Part shown: piece by piece, positions 38,817-48,682 of the stretch
How the letters are laid out: every line of letters begins with the position of its first letter
How positions within the stretch are numbered: position 1 is the stretch's first letter
Source of the DNA: Euryodendron excelsum
Lineage: Eukaryota; Streptophyta; Magnoliopsida; Ericales; Pentaphylacaceae
DNA: 64,000 bases
Reading direction: 5' to 3'
Assembly (NCBI GenBank): GCA_033060915.1
Contig: CM065379.1
Span: forward strand, 31,019,318 to 31,083,317
Made by a program: the position numbers and the translations under genes
The notes under the pieces: generated by a model
The model's input: the letters and a program-made list of their open reading frames with translations, nothing else
Databases searched by the model: none
Told to the model about the DNA's origin: nothing

Positions 38817-40088
38817 TGATGAGAATGCAAATGTCATATTTTTATCGCTTAATGTTTATTCTTTTATACTTATTTGATACCTAAAGATACTCACTATTCT
38901 TATATTTTGACTTAGGGTGCTATGGAATGCCCAGAAAGAGGATCCCAGCTGAAAAGGGACGAATTCGAGCAAAAATACACGCAGCGTTTGAACAGGCGTT
39001 CGAACGGTCCAAAGAGACGTTCGAATGGTAGTAGATGCATTCGAATGCTACGTCAAACGGATACATGTTAAGACCAAGTTCGAAGAGCGTTCGAAAGATT
39101 CAGAGAGCAAGTTTCACCGTTCGAAGTGCATTCGACATACCATTCGAACGGTAGTCCGATCCGTTCGAACGGTGGCAAGGGCGTTCGAACAATCATGCGC
39201 AGCTGCAAATTTTTAGAAGCCTATAAAAGTTGGGACTGTTTTTGTTTCTAGGGTTGTTGGTCATTTTTTAGATTATTCTAGGTCATTATGTGAGTTGTCT
39301 TTATGGCCCTGCGTGGCTAAACTTTGAATCTTGGTCGAAGGAGACAAAAACCTTGAAATTAATAATGAACTGTGAAATTTAATTTGTTTTCATTATTTGA
39401 TTTATGCTTTGAGTATTGAATGTTGTTCTATGCCTATTTTTTCATGGTTGTGTTGTTTAATCGCTCGGAGGCCTACTAGTTTATTAATCATTGCAATCTA
39501 CTGCTGAGTTAGATATCAAATCCGTAATTGTTTCATTCCTCTTATTTGTGAAGCAACTGAGATTTAATGATTTACTGCTTTGGGAATTATTATATCTTAG
39601 GAAGGGCATTCGACTAAATTAAATGCAACTACTTGTGCTTGTGTTGTTTAGTTTCATCGATCTCTCTAATCCTTAAGGCTACTGCTAGATTAAACCTTGT
39701 GTGATTTTTCTGGGTTGTTTAATAGTTGGGGTTAATCAGATCACTTGTTTCTGATTAACTACGACTAAGGAGAGATAGGAAAATAATTCCGATGGTGAAT
39801 ATTCAATGTGTGAATTGGTATGCTGGCATTAATGATCAGTTGTAAATACCGATGATGGATGTCGACCTAGACTAAGGTTTATTCTTTTGATTGATTTCAA
39901 TACTTTAATCTGAATTGTTCATAGCTGTGATTATTAAAATAGTTTTCATTAAATCCAAAACTCCCCAATCCTTATTCACATAGCGTAAAACGAGACTAAA
40001 TACTGTTCGTGGGAACGATCCTTACTTGCACTACTACATATTAGTTTTTCGGGTATCAGTTTTATTTTTGGGTGCCCACGAAAGCACA
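38817..40088 (+). repeat. Athila-like solo LTR (1.27 kb)
   Basis: Begins TGATGAGAATGC and ends GAAAGCACA. Flanks ACAAG (38812-38816) and CCAAG (40089-40093) form an imperfect target duplication, and PMD-2 coding sequence resumes after it. The end section (GGGAACGATCC, CTTGCACTAC, TTTTTCGGGTATC) resembles LTR ends of the Athila lineage; that lineage call is from memory of sequence style. TATAAAAG at 39222-39229. Confidence 0.7.
38990..39229 (+). promoter_or_regulatory. TTCGAA palindrome cluster and TATA box
   Basis: About ten TTCGAA-centred sites in 200 bases, several with extended symmetry (GCATTCGAATGC at about 39038-39049, CCGTTCGAACGG near 39161-39172), ending 30 bases before TATAAAAG at 39222-39229. 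Confidence 0.65.
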
Positions 40089-41263
40089 CCAAGCATTGTC
40101 TAGTCAGAGCGGATGGGGGAATAGACCACCTGTCAACCCTTTTCCTCCGGTTGAGCAGGCCTTTGAGGAGGAGGTACCGGGTCTTGGCGATCAGGTGACT
40201 GGTTACGGGAGAGCCTCCATCCAGCACAGATAGATAGGCTTTGAGTTAGGCGATCTGGAGGTACCAGACATTCCACTACTGGGAGATCTTGCCTATCATC
40301 CCAATGTGTATACTAGACAACACCTGCTTCCTCCACGCATTCACACAGCCTTTAGAGGGGCCGTCCATCAGGTGTTTGTGACCATGCAGCCGGCCGCTCC
40401 ATCCTATTGTGTTTTTTTGGCTGAGATTGGGTTCAGGGCTTTCATGGGATTACAGGCTAACCGCCTGAACCAACATCTGGTGCTGGCACTTATCGAGAGG
40501 TGGTTGGGAGAGATTGGGACTTTCCATTTTGTCGGTTTTGAGTTGGGACCCACTCCTTTGGATTGGGCTATCATCACGGGGCTTTGCTTCGTCGGTCGAC
40601 GGATCACTTTGCAGTCAGTCAATAGAGGCGATGCATGCATTCTGCTTGATGCCCCCCCCCCCCCCCCCCCCCCCCCCGCGGAGCATTCTACTTTCCTAGT
40701 CTCCTAGCTTAGTCGGGATGACAGTACTTTTGCTATTGAGCCATCACTTGCCCAACGAGACATCATGAGGCGGCGACTTATTCTGTACATCATCTTCAAT
40801 TGCTTCTGCAACAACAACAACTCACTCATGCCTTTTCGGTTGGTGAGCACAGTGGCTGATCTTGGGTTTTATCTGAGCTGGATTGGGGGTCCTTCTCCTT
40901 CGGCTGCTTTCTTCGATCAATGCGGGTTCAGACTTCCTCTTGTTCGGGCAGCATGACTAGTTTCTGGCCTTTCCTTGTCTAGTGGAGCTACGAGTACTTG
41001 CCTGTTCGTCCCCCTGCAGTTGTCGAGGATTACTTGTTTCCTCGTGCTTTGAGGTGGGCTTGTGACCGGGTAGCCCAGCGATCGGAGATTACTGATTTTA
41101 TGATGTTACGGGCGAACCTGGAGCTCATTGAGGCGATGGACGTGACTTGGTGGCCCTTCATTGGATCAGTTCATTATGAGACGGTGCGATACTTGGTCCA
41201 TTTATCCCTATTGAGGGTTTCCTTTCTAAGCGATGATTCTTAAGAGTCCTACCTGAGGGACTA
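40089..41263 (+). pseudogene. Plant mobile domain gene PMD-2, main coding part
   Basis: Plus strand. From 40096 the frame reads SQSGWGNRPPVNP and VPGLGDQVTGYG to a stop near 40231, then resumes with LEVPDIPLLGDLAYHP and the PMD core ALIERWLGEIGTFHF, ELGPTPLDWAIITGL (to about 40640). A run of 26 C at 40652-40677 breaks or shifts the frame. Later segments (MRRRLILYIIFNCF near 40765; YLFPRALRWACDRV and MDVTWWPF near 41030-41160) match the PMD-1 remnant on its own strand. The gene ends abruptly at LTR K (41264). It is antisense to the host element, whose 3' LTR is LTR I. Confidence 0.75.
40652..40677 (+). repeat. Run of 26 C in PMD-2
   Basis: Uninterrupted homopolymer within the coding remnant. 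Length may be unreliable in the assembly. Confidence 0.9.
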
Positions 41264-41469
41264 TGTAAGCACCCCATTTTTGACAGCTCGGCAGTCTACA
41301 CTCCGTCTAGACTTGTTTTCACGTCATTGTGGGCATATTCCAATCGAAACCAATTTTCTAGGTCCAAATTCCGTCTTTCCATTGCTTCGCGGGCCTGTCA
41401 AGCCCAAATAGAGGCAAAATGACCAAAATGCCCTTAGGGGCATTGTCCTTTCCTTTCCGTTTCCTATCC

Positions 41470-41990
41470 CTCTCTTGAGACAGTTTATTCCTCGAGACGG
41501 TTCCAATCCAGGCACGTCTCTTCGGAGACGATAAGACCCCTTTCTAATCCCACTCTCGAAACAGTTTATTCCTCGAGACGATTCCAACCCAGGCATGTCT
41601 CTTCAGAGACGATAAGACCCCTTTCCAATCCCACTCTTGAGACAGTTTATTCCTCGAGACGGTTCTAATCCAGGCATGACTCTTCGGAGACTGTAAGACC
41701 CCTTTCCAATCCAATCTCGAGACAGTTTATTCCTCGAGACGGTTTCAATCCAGGCACGTCTCTTCGGAGACGGTAAGACCCCTTTCCAATCCCACTCTCG
41801 AGACAGTTTATTTCTCGAGACGGTTCCAATCCAGGCACGTCTCTTCGGAGATGGTAAGACCCCTTTCCAATCCCACTCTCGAGACAGTTTATTCCTTGAG
41901 ATGGTTCAATTCCAGGCACGTCTCTTCGGAGACGGTAAGTCCCCTTTCCAATCCCTCTCTCGAGATAGTTTATTCCTCGAGACGGTCCGA
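41470..41990. repeat. U3 minisatellite of LTR K
   Basis: Six copies, period about 80-82 bases, each with CGTCTCTTCGGAGACG (short palindrome), CCCCTTTCCAATCCC and GTTTATTCCTCGAGACGG. Inverted copies of the same unit are in LTR L (43085-43335). Confidence 0.8.
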
Positions 41991-42941
41991 GTAGCGAAAC
42001 TACTCACAAAATCATTATAGTAGCGAAAATACTCACAAATAGGTCGATATAGGGAATTGGCAACAAACCCTTGTGTCACGACGACCGCCGTTAGAGTGGC
42101 GGAAACACTTAAAACCCAGGTCAACACCAGTGTCTGTTAACCCACTTTGGTAAAAAATGACCAAACTGTCCTTTAGACCTTTTCCGAGACTTTCCGGTCA
42201 AGATGACCATTTTGCCCCTAAGCATCCGAATGCCCCGGGAACCACACCGGCTCTGGGTATCAAACCGGTAATGTCCTGAGAATACTTTTTATAGTATTCT
42301 CAACCTTCCTTTACCTTTCCGGATCATTCCGAGTCAGTTCCGGCCAACCCGGTACAAAATGACCGTTTTGCCCCTAGAGGGCCGGTCTCCTTCTTCGACC
42401 ACACCGGCTCTAGGTATCAAACCGGTAACCTTCTGAGACTACTTTTTATAGTGTTCTCAACCTTCCTTTACCTTTCCGGATCATTCCGTGTCAGTTCCGG
42501 CAAACCCGGTACAAAATGACCGTTTTGCCCCTGGTGGGCCGGTCTCCTTTTCTGACCACGCAGGCTCTGGGAATCAAACCGGCAACCTTTGGGAACATTC
42601 TAAATAATGTTTTCAGATCCCAAGTCTTCTTCCAGGACAGTCCGAGTTTGTCTCGACCGTTTCTCGGTCCGATTGACCGTTTCGCCCCTAAAGGCCTGGT
42701 CAACCTTTCCGACACATCTTATCATCATTTTTCAAATGAAATACCTCCAAGACACTATTTTAAGTGTTCCTGCTCCTTTCCAGCCTTCTGGGTAATTCCC
42801 GGCTCCTCCAAATCATTTCCGAACTTTCCAGAGTCTCTCCCAGTGAAACCAGGCTAAAAATTGTATGGTAGTCACTAGTACAGGCACCCTAATCTAGTCA
42901 AAGATACGTTGCTTGCCGACTTATAAAGTTTCCTAACTAGC

Positions 42942-43063
42942 TGGCACCACTAGTAGTGGCGCCAAGCCAAGAATTGGCCTGATGCCACTCCTAGTGGCGC
43001 CAAGAGCAATTTTGCCCTAGCGCCACTGCAACAGGCGCCAGGTTTGTCCAACCTCTATAAATA
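42942..43063 (+). promoter_or_regulatory. LTR K core promoter: two palindromes and TATA box
   Basis: Arms TGGCACCACT and AGTGGCGCCA (42942-42964, one mismatch), a second copy TGCCACT-CCT-AGTGGCG (42983-42999), a half copy near 43021-43040, then TATAAATA at 43056-43063. Confidence 0.7.
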
Positions 43064-43078
43064 CAGAGCCTTATTCAA

Positions 43079-43717
43079 CGTGAGTAGTTTCGCTACTTGG
43101 ACCGTCTCAAGGAATAAACTGTCTCAAGAGAGGGATTGGAAAGGGGACTTACCATCTCCGAAGAGACGTGCCTGGATTGGAACCGTCTCGAGGAATAAAC
43201 TGTCTCGAGAGAGGGATTGGAAAGGGGTCTTACCGTCTCCGAAGAGACGTGCCTGGATTGGAACCGTCTCGAGGAATAAACTGTCTCGAGAGAGGGATTG
43301 GAAAGGGGTCTTACCGACTCCGAAGAGACGTGCCTGGGTTTTGAGTGTTTCCGCCACTCTAACGGTGTTGTGAATGTTTCCGCCACTCTGACGGTTTTGT
43401 GAGTGTTTCCGCCACCCTAACGGTTCTGTGAGTGTTTCCGCCACTCTGACAGTTTTGTGAGTAGTTTTACTACTTGGACCGTCTCGAGGAATAAACTGTT
43501 CCTCGAGAGGGGGATTGGAATTGGAATAAGAAAGGATAATGCCCCTAAGGGCATTTTGGTCATTTTGCCTCTATTTGGGCCTGACAGGCCCGCGAAGCGA
43601 TGAAAAGACGGAATTTGGACTAGAGGATTGGATTCGATTGGAATATGTCCATAATGACTTGAAAACAAGCCTGGACGGAGTGTAGACTGCCGAGCGGTCA
43701 AAAATGGGGTGCTTACA
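43079..43717 (-). repeat. Tat-like LTR L, U3 end, inverted to LTR K
   Basis: The minus-strand LTR starts TGTAAGCACCCC at 43717 and covers about 640 bases of U3, including three copies of the 81-base unit and four GTTTCCGCCACTCTGACGG-type repeats. It matches the first part of LTR K in reverse. The head-to-head junction carries CGTGA, which fits both partners. Confidence 0.75.
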
Positions 43718-44916
43718 GGCATTTAAACATAGCATATTTCTCAGCTTAAAACATAAGTGTGCTATAACTCGACATATGAGCTAGGCTCGATAGTAACCAC
43801 GTAGGTCACGCTAAGGCTCTTTAGGCCAGGAATGTCTCCCAACATAGATAGTTTATTTCCCGTCCCCTATCATAGGACTATTAAGCTCGATTAAGGTCTT
43901 GCCACGAGAAAACCCAAGTTGGCACCATACATTGGAAACTTAGCATCTCTTTCATTTAAACATTATAGTCCATGGTTTTTATTCATAACATAAATATAAC
44001 GTACATGCATTGAAATATGACATTTGTAATTGAACATAACATTGATGCATTGAAATATATGAAAAACATTCATAATATAGAAGTGAGTTTAAACCATTTG
44101 AAAAATAATAAAGTTTTACTCATAGCATATTGTTACTCACCTCTCTCCGATTGAACGGGTGATAAATAAGGTGTTCATACACAAAATTCATATAGAAGGA
44201 TAGAAACATGAATACAAGGTTCTAAAGTAAAGCAATAACACATAAACCGACTAAGCACATAAATCCCTCAACCCTGACTCATCAACACCTCACTCTCACC
44301 ACAGAAGAACAAGGCTAAACTCTAGAGCAAAGTCCCAATGTAAAACGAGAACATAAGGTTGAGGGTGAAGTATAAAACCTGAAACATCGATTCTTACATC
44401 ACATCCCAACCACCCCAAACAAAGGATACACACTCTAGGCTAGTTTCATATGAAAATGAGCTTAAATTCCTTTAATTTGATAGGTCAAGGGTCAAAAATA
44501 CATTTCAGGTGAAGAAGTTGGGTCTCTTGAAAAAAACGAACTAATATTTTGGAAAACAAGGTTGTAAGTATGAATTTGGGTTGACTTCAAACTCTAACAA
44601 CTCACAATCCACAAGGAACTAGGGTGCAAACTTTATACGAATGAAAAGGTATATGTGTCTACTATCTAATGCTTCAAATGGTGCTCAAAATCGAGTTTTC
44701 TAGAGCAAGTTAGGACTAAATTTCAAAACAGGATCAAAATGGTCTTACCGTTCGAACGCCTAGGCCAAAATGGCCGAACAGCTCTCTGGCCGATAGAACG
44801 CCCAGATGGGTCATTCGAATGCCAGGCAAAAAATGGGGGTTCTTGCCCTCTAGCCATTTGAATGCCCACCTAGGTTGTTCGAATGCCAGGGCCAAAGACT
44901 CACACCATTCGAATGC
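43718..44916 (-). repeat. Del/Tekay-like LTR fragment at the 3' end of the gag-pol element
   Basis: Aligns by eye with 35280-36270 of the solo Del LTR (shared CATATGAGCTAGGCT, TCACCTCTCTCCGAT). Left end is cut by LTR L. At 44750-44916 a TTCGAA palindrome array stands where the solo LTR has its GGAG-CTCC array. It joins coding sequence directly at about 44916; the first 0.6-0.7 kb of the LTR and any 3' UTR are missing. Confidence 0.65.
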
Positions 44917-45340
44917 TCTCGGATCTTATCTTCATGTTCCCAAGTAGATTCCTACTAAGTGTGGTTCTCCCATAAAACTCGTACCAATGGAATGACCTTG
45001 TTCCTAAGAACTTGGTTGCAGCGATCAAGAATCTCAATCGGTCTCTCAACATAGCTTAAATCTTCATTCACGGCCAAAGGCTAGTGATCAATCATGTGCA
45101 TTGGGTCGTGAACATACCTTCGCAGCATCAAAACATGAAAGACATTGTGAACTTGAGAAAGTTCCAAAAGAAGAGCAATACGATAAGCAACGGGTCCAAC
45201 CCGTTCAAGAACTTCAAACGGCCCAATGAACTGTGTACTAAGCTTTCCCTTCTTGCCAAAGCGATTTATCCCCTTGGAAGGAGATACCTTCAAGAACACG
45301 TGTTTCCCTTCATTAAACTCTAAGTCCCGTTTTTGCACGT
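44917..45340 (-). pseudogene. Ty3/gypsy integrase C-terminus (Del/Tekay-like)
   Basis: Minus-strand end of the polyprotein. From 45340 the frame reads VQKRDLEFNEGKHVFLKVSP, then GPFEVLERVGPVAYR and LSQVHNVFHVLMLRRYV, the conserved SH3-like GPF/Y module after the integrase core. The frame stops at about 45081, after MHMIDH. Similarity continues in shifted frames (VIPL, then STWEHEDKIRE) to about 44917, the region of a chromodomain-like tail in Del/Tekay elements. It is separated from the rest of integrase (60203 onward) only by element J. Confidence 0.85.
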
Positions 45341-46076
45341 TGTAAGCACCCCATTTTTGCCCGCTCGGCAATCTCCGAGCTGACCAAGCTCACTTTCACA
45401 CATCACATGCATATTTAGACTCTAAGCCCGCCTTTTTAATTTGAATTTAGTCCACCAGTCGCTTCTCGGTCCCATAGGGCCCACTTGAAGCTAAATGACC
45501 GTTTTGCCCCTAGGCATCCGAATGCCCCGGGAACCACACCGGCTCTGGGTATCAAACCGGTAACCCTCTGAGATTACATCTTATAGTATTCTCAACCTTC
45601 CTTTACCTTTCCGGATCATTCTGAGTCAGTTCCGGCCAACCCGGTGTGAAATGACCATTTTGCCCCTAGTAGGCTAGTCTCCTTTTCTGACCACGCCGGC
45701 TCTGGGAATCAAACCGGCAACCTCTGGGAACATTCTAAATAATGTTTCCAGATCCCAACTCTTCTTCCGGGACAATCCGAGTTCGCCCCGGCAGCTTCCT
45801 AGTCCGATTGACCGTTTTGCCCCTAAAGGCCTGGTCAACCTTTCCGACACATTTTGACCTCACTTTTCAAGTCAAATACCTCCAGGACAATATTTTAAGG
45901 GTTCCTGCTCCTTTCCGGCCTTCTGGGTCATTCCCGGCTCCTTCAAATCATTCCCAGACTTTCCGGAGTCACTCCTAGTGAAGCCAGGCTAAAGATTGCA
46001 TGGTAGTCACTAGTACAGGCGCCCAAATCTAGTCAAAGATACGTTGCTTACCGACCTTAAACCTTTCCTAATTGGC

Positions 46077-46198
46077 TGGCGCCACTAGTAGTGGCGCCAA
46101 GCTAAAAAATGGCTTGGCGCCACTCTTAGTGGCACCAGTGTAAAATTTGGCCTGGCACCATTGCAACAGGCTCCAGTATTGTCCAGCCTCTATAAATA
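46077..46198 (+). promoter_or_regulatory. Element J 5' LTR promoter: palindromes and TATA box
   Basis: Perfect palindrome at 46077-46099 (arms TGGCGCCACT and AGTGGCGCCA, loop AGT). A second at 46115-46137 (loop CTT, one changed base). TATAAATA at 46191-46198 in context CCTCTATAAATACAGAGCC. Confidence 0.8.
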
Positions 46199-48682
46199 CA
46201 GAGCCTCATTCAACGGGAAAAGAGTCTACAAACTTAACCTAAAAATCCTATATTTCGATATACAGCGCTCGAGCACCTCCTAAACCCTAGCCTCCCTAGG
46301 TTTTCCAAACCCTAATCACCCTACACCAAACCCTAGCCTCCTATACACTTATACACTCCCCCATACACTCATACACTAGCCTTTCAACCATTCTTTGAAG
46401 ATTTGAAGAGCTGCCATTTAAAGCTTGAAGACAACTCTTGAAGATTGAAGACGAAGATCAAGACGAAGACCGAAGACCGAAAACTGCACAGTGCGCAAAA
46501 TAAAGAAGACATACGGTAGACTTTCTATTTAAATTTTCGCACTTCCCCCCTCTCTCTTCTCTCTCCTAACGCACTTGGGTTTTCTCTATTTTAATCCCCC
46601 ATCTCTTCCCCCCCCCCTTTCTTTGCATGCTTGAAGCAAGCGGATTCTCGATCCATGTGTATGATTGGGCTATTGGAGAGTCACCGTGTTGGGGGTTTTC
46701 TTCTAGTCTAACCAAAGACCACGTGGGTCCGGCCCCCTTGATTATGTGGTGAAGCCTTAACCTTATATGTTCACGATCCCAAATTGCATTGTGCATATCA
46801 TAGCCTTGCATCTTCCAAAAACCGTTTTCAATGTTGTTTTTCAAAACGTTTTCAAACTTGTTTTCAAAATCGTTTTCAAAATCTCTTTTTCAAAAACTTG
46901 TTTTCAAAATCACAATTCTAGGGTGATTCTAGCCTTTCCATGGCTAGGGTTTCTTTAGGAAAGTGTTACATTAAAAGTGACCTTTTTGGTCTATATTTTC
47001 AAATCTCATTGTTTTCCAAAACCACTTTCTTAAAGTGGTTCTAGCCCTCTTATGGCTAGAATCGCTTTAGGAAAGTGAGACATTTTCATACCTTCTAAAA
47101 ACTCTCTTTTCAAAAAGTCTTTCTTCCTAAAAATATCTTTTTAACATACTTTCCTAAAACCCTCCTCTCCAAAATTGTTTTCTAAAAACTCCCTTCCAAA
47201 ATCTATTTTTCAAAACTCCTTTTTCAACTCCTTTCCAAAATCCTCTCCTCAAAATCCATTTTCTAAAAACGTTCCCCGAAAATCTTTCCAAAAACTCTCT
47301 TTCCAAAATCTTTCCTCTAGAAACTACTTTCTAGGATTTTCCTTCCAAAATCTTCGTTTCTAAAAAAAACACACTTTCCAAAAACTTTTTCCTTAGAGCT
47401 CAAGTCAAGCCTTAGAACCCACAATTAGGAAACCCTGATTTTCTTTCCAAAAACATGGTCTTCAAATTTTGCCCCAAACCTAGGTTTCCAAAACCTCTAG
47501 TTTTCACATCCAAACTATACATGTTTCCAAAACCTCTTTTCTACGTCAAAACTATAATTTTTTAAAACTAGGGTTTCTAGAATCTCCCTTTCCAAATCCT
47601 TGTCAAATCAAATCTTCCCTTTAAGAAACCAAATCCAATCTCCCCGTTTAGGAAACTAGATCCCGTCCTCCGTTTTTGGAAACAAAATCAAATCTTTTCT
47701 TTTAGAAACCAAATCCAATCCCTTCCTAATCCAAATCTTTCTTAATTCAATTCCTTCCTAAACCATAAGTTTCCTAAACCTAAACTCTAAATCTTTCTTT
47801 AAATTTCAAAATCCAACCCTTTCCTAATTCAAATCCTTCCTAAACTTCCACTTTCCTAAACCTTAAGTTTCCAAAACTTGAACATAAAAATCTTTCCTAA
47901 ATTTTAAACTCAACTTTCAAATCTTTCCTAATTCAACCCTTTCCTAATTCTACCATCTTTTCAAATCTTAACTTTTCAAACCAAAGTTTTCAAACCCAAA
48001 CCTTTCCTAATTTCAAGATTTTCTAAAATTCAAAATCTAAAACTTTCTAAATCTTAAACTTTCTAAATGTCAAATCTTTCTAAAATTCTAAGTTTTCTAA
48101 ATTCAAAACTTTCTTAAGTTAAATCTTTCTAAACCTAAATCTTTCCAAATCTAAAACTTTTCTAAATTCAAAACTTTCTTAATTTAAGACTTTCTTAAGT
48201 TGAAACTTTCTTAATTCAAACATTTCCTAATTTCAAAACTTTCCTATTTCAAAACCTTTCTTTCAACGAAACTTTTCAATTTTCAAAACTTTCCTATTTC
48301 AAAACATTCCAACTTTCTAAGCCTTCCTAAGTTGAAACTTTCTTAAGTTCCAAACTTTCCTAATTCAAAACTTTCCTAATTTGAAACTTTCCAAAAATGA
48401 AACTTTCCTAATTCGAGACTTTCCTAAATCGAACCTTTCCTAATTCAACATTTCCTAAACCCAACCTTTCCTAATCTCCTAAACCTTCCAGATCGAGTCA
48501 AATCTTTCCTAAGTCATCTTTCCTAAGTCTAGGTTTCCTAAACCTCAATCTTTCCAAAACAATTCCAATTTCTTATCTTCTACTCTAAGTTCAAATCAAA
48601 TCCAATTTTCAATTCAATCTCTTTCTTCTAATCCAATTTCTCTCTTCAAATCAATCTCTTTTCAATCGAACTCTGGTCCGAA

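Larger units (their letters stand above)
41264..43078 (+). repeat. Tat-like LTR K, truncated at the transcription start
   Basis: Begins TGTAAGCACCCC directly in PMD-2 and contains a full U3: an 81-base minisatellite (41470-41990), four modules of about 156 bases each with TTTTGCCCCT (about 42204, 42361, 42517, 42677), palindromes and TATAAATA at 43056-43063. Just after, at TTCAACG, it switches to an inverted LTR. No polypurine tract precedes it. Confidence 0.8.

Noticed and set aside
38407..38884. Membrane-like small protein upstream of PMD-2
   Set aside because: The hydrophobic part is intron pyrimidine tract; only the part after the ATG at 38699 matches PMD.
41470..41990. CRISPR-like array of direct repeats with palindromic cores
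   Set aside because: Units are contiguous minisatellite copies without unique spacers, in a plant LTR; there are no cas genes.
41264..43717. DNA transposon with terminal inverted repeats
   Set aside because: Ends are LTR termini TGTAAGCACC, flanks do not match as a duplication, and the halves are truncated LTRs.
46280..46350. Interstitial telomere repeat
   Set aside because: AAACCCTA sites are scattered, not tandem 7-base repeats; better read as telo-box-like motifs.
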